NCBI RefSeq assembly: GCF_011813015.1
Contig: NZ_QHLQ01000003.1
Span: 62,001-126,000 of the forward strand
Length of the DNA stretch: 64,000 bases
DNA from: Parasedimentitalea denitrificans
GTDB taxonomy: Bacteria; Pseudomonadota; Alphaproteobacteria; Rhodobacterales; Rhodobacteraceae
Direction of reading: 5' to 3'
Shown: positions 17,538 through 25,439 of the stretch, piece by piece
Position numbering within the stretch: position 1 is the first letter of the stretch
Layout of the letters: each line of letters opens with the position of its first letter
Program-made: the position numbers and the translations under genes
The notes under the pieces: generated by a model
Seen by the model: only the letters and a program-made list of their open reading frames with translations
What the model was told of the DNA's origin: nothing
The model's database searches: none

Positions 17538-17870
17538 CTAGGCTGTTACTGCTGCTCGTATGTTTGCGAATTTTGATGTCAGTTGGGCCGAAGGAAACCC
17601 AAGGAAGCTGCAAGAGCAAATATCTACGTTGCTGTAGGCGTCTCTTAGGCGGACGCGATTATCAACTTGCTTGAGATAGAAACCCTTGCTGACGAGGCGA
17701 CGACGCAGATCCAACCAGCTACGTGCCTTGGCGAATTCTTCATAGAGGAACATCCGGAGGGAAACTGCCATTTCTGTATCCCAGCGATTGGTAGCCCGTG
17801 CGCTGGCCCACGCGGACTGCTTGAAGGTTACGTCTTGCTCTTCCTGCTCTATGGCGTGTTTAGCGAACAT
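17538..17870 (-). CDS. Conserved hypothetical protein, duplicated copy 1
   Basis: A 110-aa soluble basic protein that I do not recognise by name. It has no signal peptide or membrane segment. The first half is polar and helical (KHAIEQEEQDVTFKQSAW). The second half (RSWLDLRRRLVSKGFYLK, then a beta-like VDNRVRLRDAY and ICSCSFLGFPSAQL) resembles small domains in Rhodobacterales proteins that I have seen near relaxase-type genes; this is a weak impression. The paralogue at 18547-18882 differs at about nine positions. AAGGAG precedes the ATG at 17870; an earlier start at 17927 has no ribosome site. It has its own terminator. Confidence 0.7.
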   Translation of the reverse strand: MFAKHAIEQEEQDVTFKQSAWASARATNRWDTEMAVSLRMFLYEEFAKARSWLDLRRRLVSKGFYLKQVDNRVRLRDAYSNVDICSCSFLGFPSAQLTSKFANIRAAVTA

Positions 17871-18001
17871 GACGGTCTCCTTCGTGACTGAGTGTCTCTC
17901 TATGCTTAATAATGTACCGTGAAACATGGTTAACCGTCGACAGTAGCAAAGGTCGAAGAGCTGTCTCTTTCGCGGCGCACCCTGACCAAAAGGATAGTTT
18001 T

Positions 18002-18375
18002 TGATGCATCATTGGTATGAGGCCGCCTGTTTTCTCAGCCAAATCTGGCGCATTTGAATCCACTGGGGCCTCTGGCAGGAGTAAGACGCCACGAAACTAC
18101 TCACATCTTCTTTGTGGCTTTGCATTTGGCCAGTTCTGGCAAACGCTATTGGCGAGAGGGTGATCTACTCAGTCCATTGGGGGAGGGATGCAGGCAACCC
18201 GATAGTAGCGGACCAGCTCCACTGCGCTATGCCGCAACCGAAGCCTATCGTGAAAAGATCGAGGATTAGGTGAGGGCAAAGGAAAATTACTAGAGAACAT
18301 AATTGACGTAATGAAACCAGGCGGCGGCGGTTGGCAAGCTTGGCCGATTTTTCGCACCAATCCCAGATAGAAAAA
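18002..18375. other. Spacer between the two duplicated blocks
   Basis: This 374-bp stretch has no counterpart in the other copy. Short open frames exist on both strands, but none has a ribosome site or a recognisable product. It may be a remnant of inserted or rearranged DNA. I see no inverted repeats or transposase traces. Confidence 0.5.
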
Positions 18376-18408
18376 GCGCAAGGAAGCAACCCGAAAGCTT
18401 CCTTGCGC
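18371..18408 (-). terminator. Terminator hairpin, duplicated block copy 2
   Basis: The same 11-bp stem as at 17365-17397 (18376-18386 with 18398-18408), here followed on the minus strand by TTTTTCT. This is a complete rho-independent terminator for the gene at 18547-18882. Confidence 0.82.
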
Positions 18409-18546
18409 TTATATGCCTGAACCTGACCGCCTGCTCTTTTTTATTATTAGCCTGCTGCTTTTTTTGTTGGCCTGTTCAAGGTATTCACTGTCTCGTTGTC
18501 TTGGCTTTTCCAACCGATCTTTTTTGCGCCGGTTTTTGGAAAATAA

Positions 18547-18882
18547 TTATGCTGGTACTGCTGCTGCTCGTATGTCTGCGAATTTCGATGTCAGTTGGGC
18601 TGATGGGAACCCCAGTTTACGGCAAGAGCAAATATCTACGTTGCTGTAGGCGTCTCTTAGGCGGACGCGATTATCAACTTGCTTGAGATAGAAACCCTTG
18701 CTGACGAGGCGACGACGCAGATCCAACCAGCTACGTGCCTTGGCGAACTCTTCATAGAGGAACATGCGAAGGGAGACTTCCATTTCCGTGTCCCAGCGGT
18801 TGCTGCTACGAGCGCTGGCCCATGCGGACTGCTTGAAGGTAACGTCTTGCTTTTCCTGCTCTATGGCGTGTTTGGCGAACAT
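18547..18882 (-). CDS. Conserved hypothetical protein, duplicated copy 2
   Basis: A 111-aa paralogue of the protein at 17538-17870, with changes mostly outside the central block from WDTEM to DICSC. The start ATG at 18882 follows AAGGAG, as in copy 1. It lies 132 bp downstream of asd in the same direction, but the asd terminator separates the two, so it probably has its own promoter in the AT-rich 18900-18935 stretch. Function unknown. Both copies are intact, which suggests that the duplication is recent or that dosage is under selection. Confidence 0.7.
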   Translation of the reverse strand: MFAKHAIEQEKQDVTFKQSAWASARSSNRWDTEMEVSLRMFLYEEFAKARSWLDLRRRLVSKGFYLKQVDNRVRLRDAYSNVDICSCRKLGFPSAQLTSKFADIRAAAVPA

Positions 18883-18967
18883 GACGGTCTCCTTTGCGTT
18901 AAGCTTCCTCTATGCATATTAATTTACCGTAAAACGCCGCTATCCGTCGATACGTGCAAAAGACGAA

Positions 18968-18991
18968 GGGGCCCCTCTTTCGAGGAGCCCC
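18968..18991 (-). terminator. asd terminator
   Basis: The stem GGGGCCCCTC (18968-18977) with GAGGAGCCCC (18982-18991) has one mismatch and a 4-nt loop. On the minus strand it is followed by TTCGTCTTTT. It lies 24 bp after the asd stop. Confidence 0.75.
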
Positions 18992-19014
18992 CTGATCAAA
19001 AGGATAGTTTTGGA

Positions 19015-20037
19015 TTAACCTTTCTTGAGAACTTCCCGTCCCAAAAGCTCGGCAATCTGTACTGCGTTCAGGGCTGCGCCCTTGCGCAGGTTGTCGGAAA
19101 CACACCATAGATTCAAACCGTTATCGATGGTGCTATCCTGACGGATACGGCTGATGAAGGTGGCAAAATCACCGACACATTCCAATGGGGTCACATAACC
19201 ACCATCTTCGCGTTTATCGATCACCATGATGCCCGGCGACTCACGCAGGATGTCACGGGCCTCATCTTCGTCCAAGAAGTCTTCGAATTCGATGTTGATC
19301 GATTCCGCGTGGCCAACAAAGACCGGGACGCGAACACAGGTGGCTGTGACCTTGATCGCCTTGTCGACAATCTTCTTGGTCTCGGCGACCATCTTCCACT
19401 CTTCTTTAGTGGAACCATCGTCAAGGAACACATCAATGTGCGGGATGACATTGAACGCGATCTGCTTGGTGTAGACCTTGGGTTCAACTTCCTGACCGGG
19501 GACATACACGCCCTTGGTCTGGTTCCACAGCTCATCAATTGCGTCTTTGCCCGAGCCAGAAACCGACTGGTAAGTCGAGACCACAACACGTTTGATCTTG
19601 GCACGGTCATGCAGCGGCTTCAGCGCGACAACCATCTGCGCGGTCGAGCAGTTGGGGTTGGCGATGATGTTCTTCTTGGCATAGTCGTGGACAGCCTCGG
19701 GGTTCACCTCGGGCACGATCAGCGGGATATCCGGATCGTAGCGGTACAGCGACGAGTTATCGATCACCACACAGCCCGCTGCTGCGGCCTTGGGTGCGTA
19801 CTCTTTAGTCGCGTCGGAGCCTACGGCGAACAGAGCCATGTCCCAACCGGTGAAATCAAAGGTGTCGAGATCCAGGGTTTTCAACGTTCGCTCACCAAAG
19901 CTGACCTCAGTTCCCAATGATCTTCTGCTTGCCAAAACGGCAAGTTCATCAACTGGAAACTGGCGCTCAGCCAGGATGTTCAGCATTTCACGGCCCACGT
20001 TGCCCGTGGCGCCGACGATTACGACGCGATAACCCAT
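19015..20037 (-). CDS. asd: Aspartate-semialdehyde dehydrogenase
   Basis: A 340-aa NADP-dependent enzyme that reduces aspartyl-4-phosphate to aspartate semialdehyde, the branch point to lysine/diaminopimelate, threonine and methionine. The Rossmann motif GATGNVGREM is at residues 9-18 and the catalytic Cys130 is in NPNCSTAQ. The central SVSGSGKDAIDEL and C-terminal GAALNAVQIAELL are typical. The length is normal. The ATG follows GGAGAG. A hairpin with a T-rich tail lies directly upstream in the leader, and a terminator follows the stop. Confidence 0.95.
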   Translation of the reverse strand: MGYRVVIVGATGNVGREMLNILAERQFPVDELAVLASRRSLGTEVSFGERTLKTLDLDTFDFTGWDMALFAVGSDATKEYAPKAAAAGCVVIDNSSLYRYDPDIPLIVPEVNPEAVHDYAKKNIIANPNCSTAQMVVALKPLHDRAKIKRVVVSTYQSVSGSGKDAIDELWNQTKGVYVPGQEVEPKVYTKQIAFNVIPHIDVFLDDGSTKEEWKMVAETKKIVDKAIKVTATCVRVPVFVGHAESINIEFEDFLDEDEARDILRESPGIMVIDKREDGGYVTPLECVGDFATFISRIRQDSTIDNGLNLWCVSDNLRKGAALNAVQIAELLGREVLKKG

Positions 20038-20047
20038 ACGATCTCTC

Positions 20048-20076
20048 CAAAAATAAAGCCGGCCCTATGACCGGCT
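20048..20076 (-). promoter_or_regulatory. Hairpin plus U tract in the asd leader
   Basis: On the minus strand AGCCGG (20076-20071) pairs with CCGGCT (20062-20057) across an 8-nt loop, followed at once by TTATTTTT and then the GGAGAG ribosome site. It has the form of a weak intrinsic terminator placed before the start codon, as in an attenuator. No leader peptide was identified. Confidence 0.45.
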
Positions 20077-20261
20077 GCGGTCTCATATAGGGAAACCACC
20101 CCGCCGGAAAGGTCAGAAGCGCGATCAGCCACGTATACTGGTATATATATGCCCAATTGCCTGTTTTTTACGCAGTCATACCGTCAAGACCGAGGGCTGC
20201 CAGTGGACCCGCAGGCAAATTCGGCTAGGCTATTCACAGTGGTTGGTGGCATGGAAGACCT

Positions 20262-21407
20262 ATGGGAACGTACACATTCTATGATGACCTGCCTCGCAGA
20301 GATAGATTCGCTGACCTCGCGCAATCCGACACCTTTACTCCGCTGCCGCAGGATTGGCTGGTCGGGTGTTGTGATATTGTCGATTCCACCGGGCTGATTG
20401 CCGCAGGGCAATACAAGACAGTGAACATTATTGGCGCCTCGGTGATCTCGGCATTGATCAACGCAATGCAGGGGCGTGCGTTTCCCTATGTGTTTGGTGG
20501 CGATGGAGCATCGTTTGCTATTCCCCCTTCTGAGCAAGACAACTGCCACGCGGTTCTATCTAACCTGCGCAGCTGGGTCAGTGCCGAATTCGGTGTCGAG
20601 CTGCGGGCCGCCCTGTTGCCTGTCGAATGGGTCCTCGCCGAAGGGTTAGAAGTTAGTGTCGCACGTCACGCGGTATCTGCGGATGTGGATTACGCCATGT
20701 TCAGCGGGGGAGGCATGGCCTGGGTCGAACGACAAATGAAGGTCGAAGGGTTTTCCGTTCCCCCATCCGAGCATATCACACCTCCAGACCTGACCGGTTT
20801 GTCCTGCCGTTGGAACAACATCAAGGCACGTAATGGCACTATTCTTTCCTTGGTCATGCTGCCGCGCGATAATGGTGAAAACCACGAATTCTCGCGTGTG
20901 GTTACCGACGTGCTGGCACTGGCAGCACAATTGGAACGCAGCGGACACCCGGTGCCACAAGATGGCCCGCCGCTGGGGTATCCGCCTCCAGGGTTGGCAC
21001 TAGAAGCCCATGTATCACGCGGGGGCAGTCCACTAGGCCTGCGCAAAATCCGCTTACTGGTGAATACCGCAATAACAGGGTTGATCATGTGGAGTGGCAA
21101 GAGGTTCGGGTCGTTTGATCCGGTTCAGTATCGCGCCATGCTAAGCACCAATGCCGACTTCCGAAAGTTTGACGACGGGTTGAAGATGACCCTCGACTGC
21201 GATGCCAGCACCCGCAATCAGTTGCTCGATCTACTGCGGAATGCCAAGGCGGCAGGTCATATTCGCTATGGGCTGCACGAACAGGACGAGGCCATGGTCA
21301 CCTGCTTTGTTCCGTCAGCTACGCGAGATGATCATGTGCATTTTGTTGACGGTGCGGCGGGAGGCTATACCAGCGCCGCCGCACGTCTCAAGGCTGAGGA
21401 CGACTAA
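20262..21407 (+). CDS. DUF3095 cyclase-like protein
   Basis: A 381-aa cytoplasmic protein of the DUF3095 family. The N-terminal third resembles class III nucleotidyl cyclases: CCDIVDST (Asp38 in the metal position) and FGGDGASFAIP (Asp81 in the hairpin) sit at the spacing of the two metal-binding aspartates. The C-terminal part is family-specific. Whether it makes a cyclic nucleotide is unknown. It is monocistronic, divergent from asd and convergent with the carbonic anhydrase gene. The ATG at 20262 is preceded by GGAAGACCT. A TATA-rich segment at 20138-20151 may hold the promoter. Confidence 0.8.
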   Translation: MGTYTFYDDLPRRDRFADLAQSDTFTPLPQDWLVGCCDIVDSTGLIAAGQYKTVNIIGASVISALINAMQGRAFPYVFGGDGASFAIPPSEQDNCHAVLSNLRSWVSAEFGVELRAALLPVEWVLAEGLEVSVARHAVSADVDYAMFSGGGMAWVERQMKVEGFSVPPSEHITPPDLTGLSCRWNNIKARNGTILSLVMLPRDNGENHEFSRVVTDVLALAAQLERSGHPVPQDGPPLGYPPPGLALEAHVSRGGSPLGLRKIRLLVNTAITGLIMWSGKRFGSFDPVQYRAMLSTNADFRKFDDGLKMTLDCDASTRNQLLDLLRNAKAAGHIRYGLHEQDEAMVTCFVPSATRDDHVHFVDGAAGGYTSAAARLKAEDD

Positions 21408-21460
21408 GTTCTGCCCGCCCGCACTGAGAACCAATGGGGCCGTGCTAGATTGTAAGAAGG

Positions 21461-22111
21461 TCAGACCTGAGAAAACGAATCCGAGTTCGGGTCATAACAT
21501 TCCAGACCGCCTTCACCGATGTCAGTCCAGAGACCATGCAGGCTAAGTGAACCATCCCGCACCTTTTCCTCGATGAATGGGAAAGTCATTAGATTCTCAA
21601 GTGAGGCAACAACGGACTGGCGCTCAAACTGGCGCGCTTGCTGTTCTTCGTCTTCGATATCTTGCACCAGTTGGAATTTGGGCTTGAGGATATCCATCCA
21701 ACGCCCAACAAAACTGGTTTTCTCTTCCAACTGCGGTGCCTGGCCCTTGCACATGTCAATGCAGCCCTGAACACCACCACATTGCGAGTGGCCCAAAACG
21801 ATCAGGTGAGAGACCTGCAGAGCAGTTACAGCGTATTCCACCGTCGCACTTGTGCCGTGGTGGTCGCCGTCGGGCTGATAAGGTGGGACCAAATTAGCGA
21901 TATTTCTATGTATAAAGAACTCTCCCTGGTCGGCTCCAAAGATCGAAGTGACGTGTACACGGCTGTCACAACATGAGATAACCATGGCACGCGGACGCTG
22001 TCCTTCGGTCGCTAAACGGCGGTACCACCCCTTATTTTCCTCATAAGACGTGGCTTTCCAGCCGTGGTAGCGCGTCACAAGATAAGCGGGGAGAGGCTTA
22101 GCAAATTCCAT
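21461..22111 (-). CDS. Beta-carbonic anhydrase
   Basis: A 216-aa beta-class carbonic anhydrase that interconverts CO2 and bicarbonate. Zinc ligands are Cys48 (ISCCDSRV), His108 and Cys111 (LGHSQCGG), with the Asp49-Arg51 dyad of the active site. It has no signal peptide, so it is cytosolic, where it supplies bicarbonate for carboxylases. The length is normal. It is monocistronic; the divergent neighbour is the Hpt-like gene. Confidence 0.93.
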   Translation of the reverse strand: MEFAKPLPAYLVTRYHGWKATSYEENKGWYRRLATEGQRPRAMVISCCDSRVHVTSIFGADQGEFFIHRNIANLVPPYQPDGDHHGTSATVEYAVTALQVSHLIVLGHSQCGGVQGCIDMCKGQAPQLEEKTSFVGRWMDILKPKFQLVQDIEDEEQQARQFERQSVVASLENLMTFPFIEEKVRDGSLSLHGLWTDIGEGGLECYDPNSDSFSQV

Positions 22112-22265
22112 GGGTCGATCCCTGAGTTGTTAGGTCGGTGGGCTATTATCCTGTATTGTTAGCAAATTCGAGAGATATGATCACCCCGTAGAAACCTTTT
22201 GAAAACCAGTAGAACGCAGTGTTGGTCCCGTACCGTGGGGGTACAGAAATTTAGGGTGAACTCTG

Positions 22266-22646
22266 GTGGCTAATATTCTTACTGTAACACACACTGAAAC
22301 GGTCCGGCTTGATCCGGCCAAACTGAACGAACTGTATGCTCAGCTGGGCGAGGCAGGCGCCGAAGATGTTGTCTGCCGTGCTATTGAAGAGCTGGCTGTG
22401 CGGCTGTCGCACTGCGAACGGTTGTGGCGTCAGGCCGACCTACCGAACCTGCGCAAAAGTGCGCGGTCGCTGGTCGCCATCGCCGATCAGATCGGCATGA
22501 GCGCCATGGCTGGAATCGCGCGGGACGTGACCCAGGCGATTGACACCGAAGATCAGCCAGCCATTGCGGCAACGCTGTTCCGGTTGCTTCGCGTAGGCGA
22601 ACGCTCGTTGACTGCCGTTTGGGAACAACAAGACCTCTCGGTCTGA
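22266..22646 (+). CDS. Hypothetical helical protein, Hpt-like
   Basis: A 126-aa, almost entirely helical protein. The central and C-terminal part (NLRKSARSLVAIADQIGM, then two amphipathic helices separated by DTEDQP) has the look of a histidine phosphotransfer four-helix bundle, but the position of the phospho-accepting His is occupied by Arg/Lys. It could be a pseudo-Hpt adaptor or simply a similar bundle. The start is GTG (22266) after AGGGTGAACT. It lies 91 bp before the aminopeptidase gene in the same direction and may share its transcript. Confidence 0.55.
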   Translation: MANILTVTHTETVRLDPAKLNELYAQLGEAGAEDVVCRAIEELAVRLSHCERLWRQADLPNLRKSARSLVAIADQIGMSAMAGIARDVTQAIDTEDQPAIAATLFRLLRVGERSLTAVWEQQDLSV

Positions 22647-22737
22647 TTTAACAGAACATTTTCGACAGGCGGGGCTTGCGGACGGCGTGGTGCCAGATAC
22701 TCTAGGACGATATTGTCCCCACTTCCGGAGTATCGTG

Positions 22738-24120
22738 ATGCCACCTGTTTTTGCCCCACCTTCGGATGCTGCATTACCGCTGCATGTTATTGATCAGGAC
22801 AAATGCAAAGACTGGCTGCAACAACAGCCGGTCTTTGTTGCCGACTGGGCGCAGGCCAATGGATTTACCGGAGCCTGCGGACAGGCCCTGCTTATTCCTG
22901 GATCCGATGGCAAACCTGACATGGCACTGGCTGGCTACGGCACCCCATCGCAACGCGCCCGTCGCCGGTTTGTGCTGGCCGGTGCGGCTGAAAAACTGCC
23001 CAAGGGTGTTTACGCGATCACCTCAGGCCTAGACCAACAGGCGCTGGAAACCGAATGCCTTGGCTGGCTTCTTAGCAGTTATCGTTTTGGCCGCTACCAC
23101 AGCCAAGGGGACATGGCTGCTGCACTGATGGCACCCGAAGGCGTTGATTCCGCCGCAATTGAATCGCTGGCGGCCGCCGAATGCCTGACCCGCGACCTGA
23201 TCAACACACCATCGTCGGACATGGGACCGGACGAATTGCAGGCAGCGGCCGAATCGCTGGCCAAACAGTTTGGTGCCTCGATATCGGTGACACAGGATGC
23301 TGATCTGCTTGAACAGAATCTGCCGATGATCCACGCCGTTGGCCGCGCTTCGGACCGACGACCACGGTTGATTGATATGACATGGGGTGAAACTGGCCCC
23401 AAGCTGACATTGGTTGGTAAAGGCGTTTGCTTTGACACTGGTGGTTTGAATCTGAAACCCGGCGCAAGCATGGGGTTGATGAAGAAAGATATGGGCGGTT
23501 CAGCCGCTGTACTCGGCCTCGCCCGGATGATCATGACCGCGGGTCTGCCGTTGCAATTACGGGTGCTGATCCCGGCGGTTGAAAACTCGGTTTCCTGTAA
23601 TGCATTCCGCCCCGGCGATGTCCTGACATCGCGCAAGGGACTAACGGTGGAGATCAACAATACCGATGCCGAGGGCCGTCTGGTGCTGGCCGATGCGCTG
23701 GCGCTGGCGGATGAAGGCAAGCCTGATCTGCTAATCTCGATGGCTACGCTAACTGGCGCGGCGCGGGTGGCGGTAGGACCTGATCTGGCACCGTTCTATA
23801 CCGATAACGAAGAAGACGCGGCTGCACTTACGTCCGTGGCCAATGCCCAAGCCGATCCGGTTTGGCGGATGCCGTTCCACACTCCGTATGAGCCCAAGAT
23901 CGAACCGGGCATTGCTGATCTGGACAATGCGCCGGCCGGTGGCTTTGCCGGATCGATCACCGCCGCATTGTTCCTGCGCCGTTTCGCGGGTGAAAGCCGC
24001 TACATGCACTTTGACATCTATGGCTGGAACCCCACGGCAGCCCCTGCCCGCCCCAAAGGCGGCGCAGGTCAGGGTGCACGGGCCCTGTTTGCTGCCCTAC
24101 CCAAGATGCTGAACTTATGA
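22738..24120 (+). CDS. Leucyl aminopeptidase family protein (M17)
   Basis: A 460-aa cytosolic metallo-aminopeptidase. The M17 ligand set is complete: Lys228, Asp233, Asp251, Asp310 and Glu312 (NTDAEGRLVL), with Lys240 and Arg314 as catalytic residues. The N-terminal domain is short and diverged, as in the PepB-like branch. It removes N-terminal residues in peptide turnover. The ATG at 22738 follows GGAG; an in-frame GTG at 22687 is less likely. Its stop overlaps the NlpC/P60 gene by 4 bp, which couples a peptidase to a cell-wall peptide hydrolase and suggests a role in recycling peptides. Confidence 0.9.
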   Translation: MPPVFAPPSDAALPLHVIDQDKCKDWLQQQPVFVADWAQANGFTGACGQALLIPGSDGKPDMALAGYGTPSQRARRRFVLAGAAEKLPKGVYAITSGLDQQALETECLGWLLSSYRFGRYHSQGDMAAALMAPEGVDSAAIESLAAAECLTRDLINTPSSDMGPDELQAAAESLAKQFGASISVTQDADLLEQNLPMIHAVGRASDRRPRLIDMTWGETGPKLTLVGKGVCFDTGGLNLKPGASMGLMKKDMGGSAAVLGLARMIMTAGLPLQLRVLIPAVENSVSCNAFRPGDVLTSRKGLTVEINNTDAEGRLVLADALALADEGKPDLLISMATLTGAARVAVGPDLAPFYTDNEEDAAALTSVANAQADPVWRMPFHTPYEPKIEPGIADLDNAPAGGFAGSITAALFLRRFAGESRYMHFDIYGWNPTAAPARPKGGAGQGARALFAALPKMLNL

Positions 24121-24860
24121 GCAACCACCAGATCATCCAGCCCGTGGTTGACTTGCTGGGTCAACCAGACGGCCCGCGCGAGAGGCAACTGATCTGGGGC
24201 GAGCAGGTCACTGTTGAAGATGAGAACAACGGCTGGGCGCAGATTATCGCGACCAAGGATGGCTATGCCGGTTATGTGCCAAGTGCGGCATTAGGGCCAG
24301 CGGTTCAGGTCACCCATTGGGTGAGCGCGCTGGCAACCCATGTGTACACACAGCCGGATTTCAAATCTGCCGACCTGCGCAGTCTGAGCTTTGGCAGTCA
24401 GGTTCAGGTGCTGTCCCAAACGGATCGCTTTACCGAAACCCCAGAGGGTTTCATCCCCAGCTCACACCTGTCACCGCTTGAAACACAATTGGTTGACCCG
24501 GTTGCGGTGGCAGAGCTGTTTCTGGGCACCCCCTATCTGTGGGGCGGCAACAGCCGGTTGGGTATTGATTGTTCTGGTCTGGTTCAGGCCTCGCTGCTGG
24601 CCTGCGGCCTTCCCTGCCCCGGCGATAGTGGCCCGCAGGAACGAGCGCTCGGCAACTATGCTTCACCCAATGGCAGCGGCTACCTGCGCGGTGATCTGCT
24701 GTTTTGGAAGGGCCATGTCGCATGGGTGCGAGACAGCGAAACCCTGATCCACGCCAATGCATATCGTATGGCGGTGGCACTAGAGCCGCTACAGCCCGCT
24801 ATCGACAGGATCCTTGACCAAGGTGACGGGCCGGTGACGGCGCACAAGCGACTGTTTTGA
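24117..24860 (+). CDS. NlpC/P60 cysteine hydrolase with SH3-like domains
   Basis: A 247-aa protein with two SH3b-like segments (about residues 20-60 and 70-118) and a C-terminal NlpC/P60 papain-like domain (about 125-247). The catalytic residues are Cys152 (GIDCSGLVQ), His200 (KGHVAWV) and probably His212. The family cleaves gamma-D-glutamyl-diaminopimelate bonds of murein peptides. No signal peptide is visible, so it may act on imported murein tripeptides in the cytoplasm together with the coupled aminopeptidase. The start codon overlaps the previous stop. Confidence 0.88.
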   Translation: MSNHQIIQPVVDLLGQPDGPRERQLIWGEQVTVEDENNGWAQIIATKDGYAGYVPSAALGPAVQVTHWVSALATHVYTQPDFKSADLRSLSFGSQVQVLSQTDRFTETPEGFIPSSHLSPLETQLVDPVAVAELFLGTPYLWGGNSRLGIDCSGLVQASLLACGLPCPGDSGPQERALGNYASPNGSGYLRGDLLFWKGHVAWVRDSETLIHANAYRMAVALEPLQPAIDRILDQGDGPVTAHKRLF

Positions 24861-24968
24861 ATATACCCGTAACGACAGAGTCTGTGGCACGCCAATGTAA
24901 GATGAGTATTTTCCCCTCCTGCAACAGAACCCGATGTCACAGTTAAAATGACGCTCATTTAAGTGTGG

Positions 24969-25313
24969 TTATTTCACCGCGCGGATTAGCTGGCGTTCCA
25001 GGACCCGAAGGACCGTTTTCAGCTCGTGCCCGCGCTTCAGGATCTGGCCATCCGTGCTGACAACTGAATACATTCCTTGCCGCTGACGCAGTTTCGGGTG
25101 TTTTTCAATTCGGTATAATGCGTGCTCGGCTGTTCGCTTGAACACTGAAAAGACCGCGGTTTCACGCAAGCAGGAAATCCCGTAGTCGCGCCATTCGCCT
25201 GCAGCAACCATGCGCCCATACAGTGGCATGATCACCGCGAGTTCGCGTCGGTCGAAAGAAACCTGTGGGGGGGCGGATGGGCTTGGAAACTGTGATGTTT
25301 GTTGAAAGCTCAT
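24969..25313 (-). CDS. DUF2794 domain-containing protein
   Basis: A 114-aa protein of the alphaproteobacterial DUF2794 family, recognised from VSFDRRELAVIMPLYGRMVAAGEWRDYGI and the C-terminal GMYSVVSTDGQILKRGHELKTVLRVLE. The function is unknown; it is cytoplasmic by its composition. The ATG at 25313 gives the usual length. An in-frame TTG at 25343 would add ten residues. It is monocistronic, convergent with the NlpC/P60 gene. Confidence 0.82.
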   Translation of the reverse strand: MSFQQTSQFPSPSAPPQVSFDRRELAVIMPLYGRMVAAGEWRDYGISCLRETAVFSVFKRTAEHALYRIEKHPKLRQRQGMYSVVSTDGQILKRGHELKTVLRVLERQLIRAVK

Positions 25314-25439
25314 AGGATAAGACTTGCCGCAATTGCGCAACAAATCAAGCCTGTTTGCGGATTCACCTGAGCGACAGTTGATTAAAAGCCAGTCCGTTCC
25401 AGTCAGGTCGGTTGCCCAATTTCTTGCTGGAACGTCAGC

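Larger units (their letters stand above)
17365..18001. repeat. Duplicated ~640-bp block, copy 1
   Basis: This block (terminator, 3' region, 110-aa gene, 5' region) is repeated at 18376-19011 with an offset of about 1010 bp. The coding part is the most conserved. The 5' region is more diverged, and the asd-type terminator near its right end is decayed in this copy. It breaks off at AAAAGGATAGTTTT, which in copy 2 abuts the asd stop codon. Confidence 0.85.
18376..19011. repeat. Duplicated ~640-bp block, copy 2
   Basis: This is the partner of 17365-18001. It keeps an intact asd terminator (18968-18991) and joins directly to the asd stop, so it is likely the ancestral copy and 17365-18001 the duplicate. 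Confidence 0.85.

Noticed and set aside
18054..18269. A 71-codon plus-strand frame in the spacer between the duplicated blocks
   Set aside because: No ribosome site and no recognisable protein; kept only as an undefined spacer.
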